64,000 nucleotides of DNA, taken from NCBI RefSeq assembly GCF_907165205.1, contig NC_058194.1:8226356-8290355 (forward strand), given 5' to 3'. Below the pieces are notes generated by a model. It was given only the letters and a program-made list of their open reading frames with translations, was not told the DNA's origin and ran no database searches. This document shows positions 1-10,917 of this stretch, one piece after another. The stretch is from Coccinella septempunctata. Lineage: Eukaryota; Arthropoda; Insecta; Coleoptera; Coccinellidae. A program made the position numbers and the translations under genes. Within the stretch, counting starts at the first letter, position 1, and the number at the start of each line of letters is the position of its first letter.

Positions 1-1556
1 GTACTGAAAAATCGCAAGAGACACCTCGAGCAATTAAGAAATGCAATTAAATCGAGTAGTTTCTTTTGATCCGCTATGATGGAAAATGTCAATATCCAGA
101 TATTATTATTATTTATATAATAATATCTCGAAAACCAAGGCTCTTTTACCAAACGTAAAATATATTTATCTGAACCGCCATAGAGTCCTCTACCCGCAGG
201 ATCCATATTACCCATTCATTACGCCACACCCTGTATAATTATTATCATTATATCAATGTATTGAAAATAAACAGACATGAATACGAGCCAGTTTTTTTGT
301 GAGGTGAAGCCCCTCTTGCTTCAAACTTCATTTAATTATTTTGACTACTAATCACGCAAGATGATTTTTGTTGAAGAATTCAACATTCTTGTAATTATCC
401 GTTCATTTCTTCAAGAGATACCCATTCCCTACCACCTTTGATTATTCAACTCAATGCTAACACTGCATCAAATGCATTTCATCTTCGGGTTGATTTTTTT
501 GAATTCTACAACTGATGTAACGTCTTCAACCTCCAGCCAAAGAAGATAAACAACAGTAACTCTCCTCAAGCTACTGATCACTTGTATTTTCCATATAAAT
601 AAATAGATTTGGTATGTCTTCAATCAGTTTGTATAAACGTCAATTATGTTCGTTACATATTTTCGACTCAATATTTTCCGAAGTGATTTGACATTGTGAT
701 GAAATACGTAATTACTGAGAGACTCACGTAGAACGGACTACGTAGCACTGATTTAAAACTCAAGAATGTTTCGACAAGCGTCTTAACCCAACATTTTCGT
801 ACCATACAGATTGAAAGGTATCCAATTTCCATGGCCAATCCAGTGCTAAAATGAAAGTGAATGAAGTATAGAAGCTGAAAGTAAAACCTATATCTTTATT
901 GATTCATTCAGGAAAAACATTTATATGGAGTTCCTAATGTCGTGAATATAATGCCCAAAAATTAGACTACTATTTCATACCAGAACAAATTCGGTAAAAT
1001 TGTCTTTTGAATTAATCCTATATGTCACGAAAAATTTCATTTTCATGCATCATTCATTTTGGGACCTATATGATATTAAACTCCCCTATCGGACGAAGTA
1101 TCGTAGACATAAGCATATTTATTCAAAACTGTCCAAATTCATTTACACCGAGATCACGAACCTTATCAATCAATTATCAGCGTATGAAGTTTATTAATAT
1201 TATCTAGTATCGTTCTCGAACTATTTACAGGTTTCAATATGTGTGAATGAATCGGAAGAGCAGCTGTATTCTATATATGAGTAGAATTCGAGCTGTCTTA
1301 CTTTCTGTCCTCCTAAAATCTGACAACGTTGCGGGAGGTGAGAGCGCACTACTAATAAGAAATATATGCGGAGGTAGTAAGGTCTGATTCGTTTGAAGAA
1401 AAATTTTTCGATAAAAATCTTTTCCCCTCTTTAGGTACCCCTGCTATTTACCTTCCCCTCTACATATATAAACAAAAATTATTCCAATTATATAACTCCT
1501 TAACCCGGAGGTCAGGTCGCCCAATGAACTTAACGGAGGTAACAACGCACTACGGG

Positions 1557-1559
<3 letters not shown>
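1..1559 (+). mobile_element. GGAGGT unit, copy 0 (right-hand part only)
   Basis: This stretch is collinear and nearly identical with 13108-14662 of copy A and 29110-30670 of copy B. It starts inside the unit, so the window edge truncates it. Its last 250 bases carry the family word GGAGGT several times (around 1336, 1372, 1509 and 1537), and it stops at GGGTTC directly against a TA tract. Small ORFs here (about 61-65 codons) recur in the other copies but lack any recognisable domain. I see no gene. Confidence 0.8.

Positions 1560-1610
<51 letters not shown>
1560..1610. repeat. (TA)n microsatellite between copy 0 and the Penelope dimer
   Basis: About 50 bases of uninterrupted TA dinucleotides. 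Together with 6274-6325 it looks like one ancestral TA tract, split when the Penelope-like block entered. Confidence 0.95.
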
Positions 1611-1611
<1 letters not shown>

Positions 1612-1675
1612 TTCAATAAGGTTAATGGGTTCTTGGATCAAAACAGGCTGTATTATGTAAAACTACATTTATTCT

Positions 1676-1712
1676 CGGTCGACGTTTCGGTCCACGTCTG
1701 GACCTTCTTCAG
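1676..1712 (-). ncRNA. Hammerhead ribozyme-like motif, minus PLE copy
   Basis: On the minus strand the order is CTGAAGA, a stem made by GGTCC and GGACC around a six-base loop, then GAAAC followed by GTC. That matches the conserved hammerhead core (CUGANGA, stem II, GAAA, cleavage after UH). Hammerhead motifs are an established feature of Penelope-like elements, where they are thought to process the RNA. Stems I and III look minimal, so activity as a monomer is uncertain. Confidence 0.72.
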
Positions 1713-2006
1713 GACTCTACAATAATGAAGAATAAGCTACACAAATCATTCCTCAACTACAACATTCAAGAAACTTACAGAATAGCTGAGTTCGAAAATT
1801 TTAGTTCTCTTCAGCATCTATTGAGAACGAACAAAAAGATAACTGTCATAATGCACAAGGACTACATGAAATCTGACTAATTTTTAACTTGAGAGGATAC
1901 TCAATTAGTCAACTATTATAAAACACAGGAAGATTAAGGATTACAATTAACAATGTGGCATGTACAATAGTTCATAGAATGAAATTTAAGGTTAGATCAC
2001 AGACAA

Positions 2007-4136
2007 TCAATCTGAACTCACAGAAATATCCCGGACAATTCTCTCATTCTTGTAAGATATTAAAAAGGAATAAATGTTACTAATATTTTCTATGTCTTTT
2101 TTTGAGTTCATAACATTATCGGTTCGTTTGATGTGAAACATTTCCAAGAATGATCGTTTATTCAAATTACTTTCAAACTCCAGAATCTTGGTAGCATTAT
2201 AATCTAATTCATGTTTGGTTTTTCGACTATGTTCCGCCAAAGCACAATTCTTTCTGGGATTTTTGATATCACTTTTGTGTTGAACTAATCTCTTTTTTAA
2301 TTGTTGAGAAGTCTGGCCTATGTAGCTTAAATTGCAAGAAGTACATGGTACACAATATACTACTCCTCTCATTTTCATTTTGTCTAACTTATCTTTTACT
2401 GATGAATAAAGTCTGCCTATATTAAATTGATTTTTTATCGCGATCTTGAAGTGAGAATCTTTTAGTATATTCACTAATTTGTAGGTGACATCTGGTATAG
2501 CTGGTAAGGACACATAAAAAATATCTGCTAAATTTGCAATTCGCGATTCATTACCTACATCATGTGTTCTTGAGGATGTGTTGAAAACTAATCTGCTAAT
2601 CAATCCTCTTGGATATCCATTTTTTAACATCAAATCTTGAAGGATTACTAGATTTTTGTTTAATAGTGTGGGGTGCGAAATCTTAGTGATTCTTTCTTTC
2701 ATGCCAACAATAAGATTAATTTTTTGTTTTAGTGGATGATTGGATGAGAAATTGATGTATCTACCTGAACTGCTATTTTTACGATACCAATCAATCTTTA
2801 ATCTGTTATCATTAGTTCTTATGATTCTCGTATCAAGAAATGGAACTGAATCATTTGTTTCCTCCTCCAATGTAAATTTGATGTATTGATTAAAACTGTT
2901 AAAACTATCTAACACAAACTGAATCTGATCGGCAGGAACCGCACAAAATATATCATCAACATATTTCTTTATTACAGGGATCAAAAACGGAATCAAGGCC
3001 AGAACCTTATCTAGCACATAGTCCATCACCATTCTTGCGACAATAGGGCTCAATTTTAAGCCCATAGGTGATCCAAAAATTTGAATAAAGATCTTACTAT
3101 CAAAGATGAAATAATTTGACTTAAAAAGAAAACTCACTATATCCATGAATTCAACCATTGGAATATCAGTATGTGCCTCTATCGAACTCCAATTACTCTC
3201 TATTACTTCAAGCACCAAATCAAGAGGAATGTTACTGTACAGCGACACAACATCTAAGCTAATTAACCTATAACCTGGTGGCAACTGAAAATCATTAAAC
3301 TCGGCAGAAAACTGAAAACTGTCTTTGACATAATATCTATTTTCTTCATTATCAACTGAGCTGGTTAAAATTGATGCTATGAATCCTGAGAGACTAGATG
3401 TAGGAGTATTAATACATGATACAATGGGACGTAGAGAAAGGGTAGGCTTGTGAACCTTGGGCAGGCCATAGAACCTAGCTGGAACACCGTTATAGTCATG
3501 CAACATTTTACCTTGTTCTTTAGATATATATTTATTGTCGACTAATTTATTAATCATCGCATTCAACTTGTTTTGAATTGATGTAGTTGGATCTCTCTGA
3601 AGCAACATATAATAACGATTGTCATTAAGTAATTCATAGGCCAAACGTAAATACTGATCTTTATCAATTGCAACCGTGATATTTCCCTTGTCTGACTGTA
3701 AAATTAAAAGATCAGGTTGATCCCTCATGAAGCTTTTACAAAAATAGTACTCCTTTTGGAACACATTACTTATGTTGGGAGAACTCCTGATATAATTAGT
3801 TATTACGTTAGTTGTCAAAGACCTGGTAATGTTTTTATCTTCCTCACTGAGATCTTTTTTAGAGTGAATAATATACTCCACATCAGCAAGGAGTTTCTGA
3901 ACAGATACTTCACTCTTCGGAATGTCAACACAAAACTTATTACCCAAAGAAAGAAACTTCGTGACCCTTTCAGGAATCTGAATAGAACTCACATTCTTGA
4001 ACTCAGTGAGGAAGATAAAAACATTACCAGGTCTTTGACAACTAACGTAATAACTAATTATATCAGGAGTTCTCCCAACATAAGTAATGTGTTCCAAAAG
4101 GAGTACTATTTTTGTAAAAGCTTCCTGAGGGATCAA
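2007..4136 (-). CDS. Penelope-like reverse transcriptase with C-terminal GIY-YIG endonuclease (minus copy)
   Basis: The 709-codon open frame is the best preserved PLE gene here. Genuine sense sequence runs from about 4001 down to 2007. The first ~45 codons (4136 to about 4002) are antisense of the opposite arm and not real protein; the track start there is not an ATG. In order: a PLE N-terminal stretch (loop region), the RT domain with ARFYGLPKVHK, then SLDVVSLYSNIP and GSPMGLKLSP, the catalytic KKYVDDIF, an FLDTRI motif, and a C-terminal GIY-YIG-type nuclease (VVYCVPC followed by YIGQTSQQLKKR). PLE RTs are related to telomerase and prime at nicks made by this nuclease. The frame is uninterrupted, but the true 5' end is missing. 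Confidence 0.85.
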   Translation of the reverse strand: MIPQEAFTKIVLLLEHITYVGRTPDIISYYVSCQRPGNVFIFLTEFKNVSSIQIPERVTKFLSLGNKFCVDIPKSEVSVQKLLADVEYIIHSKKDLSEEDKNITRSLTTNVITNYIRSSPNISNVFQKEYYFCKSFMRDQPDLLILQSDKGNITVAIDKDQYLRLAYELLNDNRYYMLLQRDPTTSIQNKLNAMINKLVDNKYISKEQGKMLHDYNGVPARFYGLPKVHKPTLSLRPIVSCINTPTSSLSGFIASILTSSVDNEENRYYVKDSFQFSAEFNDFQLPPGYRLISLDVVSLYSNIPLDLVLEVIESNWSSIEAHTDIPMVEFMDIVSFLFKSNYFIFDSKIFIQIFGSPMGLKLSPIVARMVMDYVLDKVLALIPFLIPVIKKYVDDIFCAVPADQIQFVLDSFNSFNQYIKFTLEEETNDSVPFLDTRIIRTNDNRLKIDWYRKNSSSGRYINFSSNHPLKQKINLIVGMKERITKISHPTLLNKNLVILQDLMLKNGYPRGLISRLVFNTSSRTHDVGNESRIANLADIFYVSLPAIPDVTYKLVNILKDSHFKIAIKNQFNIGRLYSSVKDKLDKMKMRGVVYCVPCTSCNLSYIGQTSQQLKKRLVQHKSDIKNPRKNCALAEHSRKTKHELDYNATKILEFESNLNKRSFLEMFHIKRTDNVMNSKKDIENISNIYSFLISYKNERIVRDISVSSD

Positions 4137-5432
4137 CCTGATCTTTTAATTTTACAGTCAGACAAGGGAAATATCACGGTTGCAATTGATAAAGATCAGT
4201 ATTTACGTTTGGCCTATGAATTACTTAATGACAATCGTTATTATATGTTGCTTCAGAGAGATCCAACTACATCAATTCAAAACAAGTTGAATGCGATGAT
4301 TAATAAATTAGTCGACAATAAATATATATCTAAAGAACAAGGTAAAATGTTGCATGACTATAACGGTGTTCCAGCTAGGTTCTATGGCCTGCCCAAGGTT
4401 CACAAGCCTACCCTTTCTCTACGTCCCATTGTATCATGTATTAATACTCCTACATCTAGTCTCTCAGGATTCATAGCATCAATTTTAACCAGCTCAGTTG
4501 ATAATGAAGAAAATAGATATTATGTCAAAGACAGTTTTCAGTTTTCTGCCGAGTTTAATGATTTTCAGTTGCCACCAGGTTATAGGTTAATTAGCTTAGA
4601 TGTTGTGTCGCTGTACAGTAACATTCCTCTTGATTTGGTGCTTGAAGTAATAGAGAGTAATTGGAGTTCGATAGAGGCACATACTGATATTCCAATGGTT
4701 GAATTCATGGATATAGTGAGTTTTCTTTTTAAGTCAAATTATTTCATCTTTGATAGTAAGATCTTTATTCAAATTTTTGGATCACCTATGGGCTTAAAAT
4801 TGAGCCCTATTGTCGCAAGAATGGTGATGGACTATGTGCTAGATAAGGTTCTGGCCTTGATTCCGTTTTTGATCCCTGTAATAAAGAAATATGTTGATGA
4901 TATATTTTGTGCGGTTCCTGCCGATCAGATTCAGTTTGTGTTAGATAGTTTTAACAGTTTTAATCAATACATCAAATTTACATTGGAGGAGGAAACAAAT
5001 GATTCAGTTCCATTTCTTGATACGAGAATCATAAGAACTAATGATAACAGATTAAAGATTGATTGGTATCGTAAAAATAGCAGTTCAGGTAGATACATCA
5101 ATTTCTCATCCAATCATCCACTAAAACAAAAAATTAATCTTATTGTTGGCATGAAAGAAAGAATCACTAAGATTTCGCACCCCACACTATTAAACAAAAA
5201 TCTAGTAATCCTTCAAGATTTGATGTTAAAAAATGGATATCCAAGAGGATTGATTAGCAGATTAGTTTTCAACACATCCTCAAGAACACATGATGTAGGT
5301 AATGAATCGCGAATTGCAAATTTAGCAGATATTTTTTATGTGTCCTTACCAGCTATACCAGATGTCACCTACAAATTAGTGAATATACTAAAAGATTCTC
5401 ACTTCAAGATCGCGATAAAAAAATCAATTTAA
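4002..5432 (+). pseudogene. Penelope-like reverse transcriptase (plus copy), frameshifted before the nuclease
   Basis: This is the mirror of the minus-copy gene with essentially the same residues through the RT domain, including KKYVDDIF. The open frame formally starts at 3717, but 3717-4001 is antisense or loop sequence. It ends early at 5432 because the A-run at about 5418-5424 has one A more than the minus copy. The rest of the gene continues in another frame at 5476-5847. A single-base homopolymer difference could be a real mutation or a sequencing error. Compared with the minus copy, the plus copy also lacks about 50 codons of 5' coding sequence. Confidence 0.82.
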
Positions 5433-5475
5433 TATAGGCAGACTTTATTCATCAGTAAAAGATAAGTTAGACAAA

Positions 5476-5847
5476 ATGAAAATGAGAGGAGTAGTATATT
5501 GTGTACCATGTACTTCTTGCAATTTAAGCTACATAGGCCAGACTTCTCAACAATTAAAAAAGAGATTAGTTCAACACAAAAGTGATATCAAAAATCCCAG
5601 AAAGAATTGTGCTTTGGCGGAACATAGTCGAAAAACCAAACATGAATTAGATTATAATGCTACCAAGATTCTGGAGTTTGAAAGTAATTTGAATAAACGA
5701 TCATTCTTGGAAATGTTTCACATCAAACGAACCGATAATGTTATGAACTCAAAAAAAGACATAGAAAATATTAGTAACATTTATTCCTTTTTAATATCTT
5801 ACAAGAATGAGAGAATTGTCCGGGATATTTCTGTGAGTTCAGATTGA
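5476..5847 (+). pseudogene. GIY-YIG endonuclease part of the plus PLE copy
   Basis: 123 codons open from MKMRGVVYC to the same C-terminus as the minus copy. It carries the CVPC / CNLSYIGQT nuclease motifs, the conserved basic QLKKRLVQHK helix and a downstream LAEHSRKTKH segment, as in Penelope/Poseidon-type PLE nucleases. It is out of frame with the RT part because of the one-base shift upstream, so it would be made only if that shift is an error or is bypassed. Confidence 0.8.
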
Positions 5848-6140
5848 TTGTCTGTGATCTAACCTTAAATTTCATTCTATGAACTATTGTACATGCCACA
5901 TTGTTAATTGTAATCCTTAATCTTCCTGTGTTTTATAATAGTTGACTAATTGAGTATCCTCTCAAGTTAAAAATTAGTCAGATTTCATGTAGTCCTTGTG
6001 CATTATGACAGTTATCTTTTTGTTCGTTCTCAATAGATGCTGAAGAGAACTAAAATTTTCGAACTCAGCTATTCTGTAAGTTTCTTGAATGTTGTAGTTG
6101 AGGAATGATTTGTGTAGCTTATTCTTCATTATTGTAGATA

Positions 6141-6178
6141 CCTGAAGAAGGTCCAGACGTGGACCGAAACGTCGACCG
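6141..6178 (+). ncRNA. Hammerhead ribozyme-like motif, plus PLE copy
   Basis: CTGAAGA (6142-6148), stem halves GGTCC and GGACC, GAAAC and GTC in the correct order, identical in the core to the minus-copy motif. It lies in the 3' region, about 300 bases after the nuclease stop codon. This fits the known location of hammerheads in the terminal repeats of PLEs. Confidence 0.72.
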
Positions 6179-6273
6179 AGAATAAATGTAGTTTTACATA
6201 ATACAGCCTGTTTTGATCCAAGAACCCATTAACCTTATTGAAGAATTATACGATTGGAGTTATTTAGTATTGT

Positions 6274-6325
<52 letters not shown>
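6274..6325. repeat. (TA)n microsatellite before unit A
   Basis: About 50 bases of TA repeat with one CA interruption near 6288. It abuts the left end of GGAGGT unit A. Confidence 0.9.
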
Positions 6326-6329
<4 letters not shown>

Positions 6330-6340
6330 TAAAGTGTTAA

Positions 6341-6620
6341 TACCACCTCCAAAATAGTAACTCGTTTAACGGTCTCACCTCATATATATCGATGTCACCT
6401 CCGAAATCGGAGGTGAAAACGTTTTGCCTTGTTTTTTAGCTTGTAAGATTCAGGAGGCTTCAGGGACCAACATATCAAAAAATCGTTTTGAGGTCACAAC
6501 GCACCCCCTTTATGTACTGAACAATCTTTTAGTTCGAGTGTATATCACTGGCGCTAGTGTGCTGAGCTGTATATCGGAGAATTGCTCTGAAAGACTCTTT
6601 GTTTGTTAGCACCTCCGAAA
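6341..6620. repeat. Left subterminal word array, unit A
   Basis: The word ACCTCC/GGAGGT recurs in both orientations: 6345, about 6377 (variant ACCTCA), 6397, 6409, about 6489 (variant TGAGGT) and 6611. Positions 6397-6414 form a perfect 18-base palindrome, ACCTCC GAAATC GGAGGT. Several words are followed at fixed distance by AACG. Such arrays in DNA transposons are usually transposase-binding sites; that function is inferred here. Confidence 0.65.
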
Positions 6621-8248
6621 ATGGCAACGTTGTACTGTGCAAGCAGATGTAGACAGGCGGAATATCAGTATACGGAGGAATTAAGTAAAGAGAGGCGCAG
6701 CGCGTTTTCTCCTCCATTATTGCAAGCCAGGCGGCATATCTCAACGATTTTTTATCGCATTCCTTTGTAGGGGAAAGAATCACGTGAAAGAGAACCAATC
6801 TTGGCTCTCTCGAATGGGATTATGACTGTTTATATTTCATCGTGCGTATATCTATGCATCCGTTGAACTTCTTTCATCTCAAGCTAACACTATAATTCTG
6901 AATTTGGCGAACTATTTCATTACCTATCTGAAAACGAATCGATTTGAGTCTTGTCCATAATGATATTTCTTCTCTCTATGGAAATGATCCATATAGATAA
7001 TACTACCTATTAGTATAACGAATAATCAGTATTGTTACATTGCATATAATAAAATAACCTGTTCAGAGAAAAACATTTTTTGGATAAGAAAATTCAGATG
7101 TTAATGGTGATGAATATTCAAGGACAATGAGCCAATCCGAAAATTTTCATTTCAGAATCAGGAGAAAAAAATGCTACCAATTTCACAATATCACAGAAAT
7201 GAACAACGTCGGCTAAACCGATTGTTGGACATTGTGTTATTTCAAATGGAACGCTCTTTATATTTTTCTTGAATCAGATTTCTCAATGATTTTGAGGAAT
7301 CCTTTGCTCAGAAACATCTCTTTTATTATCGATTATGTTTAAATATTGGATTTTCCCGAAAATTTGAAGAGCTTGTACCATCTCTCTGGTTTAAATATTT
7401 CAGTGATGTATCATAAAGAAAATTACCAATTATATCGAAACAAGTAAGATTTTATGAAGAATTCGCCAAAACAGATTTGCATTTATCGATAGATCATACA
7501 GGGTGTAAGGGAAAAAATAAACAATATTGAAGTCTTTGGAAGGCCTCGAGTCAACATATTTTGAAATTGCAACCATATTTTTGTCAAGATATAATGAATC
7601 TTCAAAATGAAGTTAATAATATAGATACATACTCGGATACATATGATTGAGATACAGATGATTGATTAACTTCTACTATCTAAAATAAAAAGGTACATAG
7701 GTAAAATATAGCTATATACAGGATATCTGTAAACAAATGCGAAGGAATAAGGGAGATGATTCCTTAATTAAAATAAGCGGGGGTATTTCCTGTAAATTTT
7801 TCAAATCGACAGACCTTCCAAGATACAGCCTTTGGAAGGCGATGACGAGTTTACAGTTTTTAATTTTTTTTACAGGTTCTAAAAAACACTGAGTCATAAA
7901 ACTATACATATTATGAAGCACTGAGTAGATTGTTACCAGTTTCAACTTCGGCAAGCTCGTAGTTTAGGCGGTAAATTGCTATCGATTTTTTCAATGTGTC
8001 TCTCCCTTAAATTCAAAAATTTCTGTGAAAATGTTGAAATTTGAGTTATTATGCTATTGTCATAGAAGTATACGAAACTAGCAGGTCGGGGGATTCAAGA
8101 TTTCGGGCCGATTCACCTTAAGAAAACATAATAAAATGAATTTTGTGAATACCTACCGAGGCTGAAAACCACTATTCTCCGCTATAAAAAATTAGTATTA
8201 TTCCAATAATATACCGACTTAATGAATGCTACGTTGCTATTACTATAA

Positions 8249-8370
8249 GGCCCGGTTGTTCAGTTCAGGATGAGGCCGAGATTTAAGATGATCCTAGATA
8301 ATCTAACAGAACTGAACTGAACTGTCAAAATCAATCTAGGATAAACTTTAATCCCGAACTGAACAACTGC
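8249..8370. mobile_element. Short GGCCCGGTTGTT MITE in unit A
   Basis: About 120 bases whose ends are imperfect inverted repeats (GGCCCGGTTGTTCAGTTC against GAACTGAACAACTG), with inner inverted segments around CCTAGA. The same element is at 25876-25997 (B), three times in unit C and at 58600-58722 (D), so it was in the unit before the unit multiplied. No coding capacity. Confidence 0.7.
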
Positions 8371-8467
8371 TATACATGTAGAGTTTCGGATTATGCGAGA
8401 ATCTACTACTTTTCCTTCAAAACAACAACTACGCTGAAGGAAATGTGATTGACTGTTAGCGACGCGG

Positions 8468-9945
8468 CAGGCCCGGATCTAGGGGGGGGCAAGCGGGGCG
8501 CTTGCCCCGGGCGCCAGCCTAAGGGGGCGCCAAAATCAACCAGAGGTTAAAATTTTTTTACTTTTGATTTTCTCGGAAAAAATTAATTTCCTAGTGCTGA
8601 AATGGAAACTGTAGAATGGAAACATGATAAACCATCACTATGCATAAAATCTTTAAAATCAATGAGGGATAAATTAACTGCATATTATTCAGTCATCTAC
8701 GAATGACCGCCACACTTGGGTGAAATAGGTTGAAAGATCTGATATGTTTACACTGCGTCGTAAGCAGTAATTTCTTTGCCTGGGGAATTGCCGACTCATC
8801 GCCTTCTCATCTGGAACTAAGGGCCAAAATTTCCGATTTTCTATAGACCATAACATAAAAACTAATCCTTTCAGCATAATTCTGTTTGCATATTCGTAAT
8901 CTATGCCTTAGTGAAACACCAATTTTGGTGGAAATCGGTGAGATCGAAATTTTTTCAAATTTTCCATAGATGTACCGAGTTTTTCACCATAATTTGAGCC
9001 CCCTTTAACTTTGTTACTAAGAGAGGTACAAAAAAATGTTTTATACAAAAGTTTCACGAAATTGAGTTTTTTTCAAATGTTTTCACAAAATGAAATATAT
9101 ACAAAGTGGGCGGTTTTCTGAAGAATATTTTTGGTCTCCGATCAAACCGAATTCATTCTGTACGCTAATTCGAGAGCGTAGAACACGAATATGCAAACAG
9201 ATATTTTAAAAAAATTACTTTTCAAGTTTTGGTCGATGGAAAATCGGAAATTTTGGACCTTCGCGGAAAAATTCATAAAATCTGAACCGTTCGAGATAGA
9301 TGAATGAAATGTGGATTTTTATATTTGCAAAGAACCAATTCATCACCAAAAAAACAGCATATGACTAGTGCCTTTTTTCTAGCTGCTACAGCTCCTCAAA
9401 GTTGACCAATATTTCCGAAATTTTACACTAAAAGTGATTTATTCCTCAAAATACTGATCCTCCAAAAATCTAATTGCATATTCGTGATCTACCTTGAATT
9501 AATATGTAAAATGATCCGGGTCGATATATGTAGTTAAAAAAATTAATTTTTGTTCGGAATAATTTCGTTCATGAAGCGCGGGTAAAAACGATGGACGATG
9601 GCGGGTTGCAAACGACATTCTTGTAAATACAAACTTTTCAATTTTTTTTATTTATGCAATTTTTGGGAGTATTTTGGGAAAAGAATAACTTTTAATGGAA
9701 CAATAAAAAAAATATCTTTTGATGGAACAATGGGAAAAATATGAGTGTTTTTTTCCGAAAGTAGTCATCTTAGGAAAAATCTAATTGCATATTCGTAATC
9801 TATACGACCTCGAACTAGTGAAAAAAATAACTCGGGTTGAAAGTGATGACGAATATGCAATTAGATTTTTCCTACGAACCTTAGAAGGGGGGGGCGCCAT
9901 CAGGAATATTTGCCCCGGTCAGAAAAAATCGTAGATCCGGGCCTG
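8468..9945. mobile_element. hAT-like non-autonomous DNA transposon with 7 bp target duplication
   Basis: The ends are inverted repeats, CAGGCCCGGATCTA and TAGATCCGGGCCTG, and both ends are rich in GGGGGGGC and GCGCC. GACGCGG occurs on both sides (8461-8467 and 9946-9952). The corresponding site in unit B (about 26088-26094) has one GACGCGG and no insertion, which proves the boundaries. Only short ORFs are present. Inside, GCATATTCGTAATCTA-like words recur five times. The CAG...CTG ends and a duplication near 8 bp suggest hAT; the family is not certain. Confidence 0.8.
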
Positions 9946-10917
9946 GACGCGGAATATCAACCATCTAAATTCTGTAGTCCATACAAATTTCTTTGAACTC
10001 TCATCATACTATATAGCAGTCGGATACTGAAATCCGTCATTTGTCAAAATGAGTTGTCAGTTCATAGACTGACCCATATTTTCGAAAGCTATTGATCTAT
10101 TAATTAAATCGTTCTATAATTGGTCCTAAATTGACAGTCGTATTGTGAAAAACGATCTGCAGCGGATTATCTAAACACGAAATAAATTCTGCAATGTTTC
10201 GGATCATAAGGTTAATTGAATAAGTATCTTGTTCGTATCATTTGTTGAACTTCATTATTCTAAATATTCTTCAATGAATGAAAATATAATATCAACACAC
10301 ATAATTTTTTGATTTATTCGTCATCAAATCATTAAATAAATCGTTTCTCGAAAAGTTTCGAGTCTTGGGGCAAATATAATATTGAATTATTTACATCATT
10401 ATTTGTCGAACTTCAAAGTTCTGAATGAATTAAAATCTATACTTGACAATATACGAGACAGTTTTCACGAGAGTTTCAATGAAATCTGAAAATTTTCATC
10501 ATTCTGGAGCATTCTGGACATCAATAATTCTCGAATCATCCATGGCATAAATTCAATTTTATCCAATATAACAAGCAAAACGAAATGTTACTCGAACTCA
10601 TCTTGAGCAATTCTCTCCTGAAAAGCTCGAATCAGGTAGAAAAGTTTGAACCCTTCGTATCAACATTAACACGTGTTTTGCAGTAAACAGATGCCGATTT
10701 CATTTTCAACGGGCAATGTAACCAGGGTCGGGGGGATGAACCAGAGTCTCTGGATGAACGTTTCTCACAACAAGAAGAATTTGAATTTTCATATGAGGGT
10801 GAGGGCATTTGTTTCAAAATTTTCAGAGTACAAGGAGTATACAGGGTGTTTCACGAGTAAACAGACAAATGAAAACCGTGAATAGAGGGCATTGCGCTGA
10901 GTTCAAAATCACCCCAT

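Larger units (their letters stand above)
1611..6243. mobile_element. Penelope-like element (PLE), head-to-head inverted dimer
   Basis: Two copies of one PLE face each other 5' to 5'. The arms are 1611-3851 (minus) and 4002-6243 (plus), about 2.24 kb each and nearly identical on reading. They are separated by a 150-base non-palindromic loop (3852-4001). Each arm holds a reverse transcriptase gene, a GIY-YIG endonuclease domain and a 3' region with a hammerhead-like motif. The loop is extra 5' coding sequence belonging to the minus copy only. PLEs are known to accumulate tandem and inverted partial copies, but an assembly foldback would look the same. Right of the dimer are 30 bases (6244-6273) of unassigned sequence and then a TA tract. 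Confidence 0.88.

Noticed and set aside
3717..4001. N-terminal extension of the plus Penelope frame (and 4002-4136 of the minus frame)
   Set aside because: These codons are antisense of the opposite arm or of the loop; they are open by chance because of the palindrome.
1611..6243. Penelope arms read as LTRs of a retrovirus-like element
   Set aside because: They are inverted rather than direct, and contain the coding region itself; GIY-YIG and PLE-type RT motifs settle the assignment.
7712..7954. An 80-codon ORF shared by units A, B and D (25339-25581 and 59016-59237)
   Set aside because: It has no ATG at its start, is broken in unit C, shows no recognisable domain, and is conserved only as much as the surrounding repeat.
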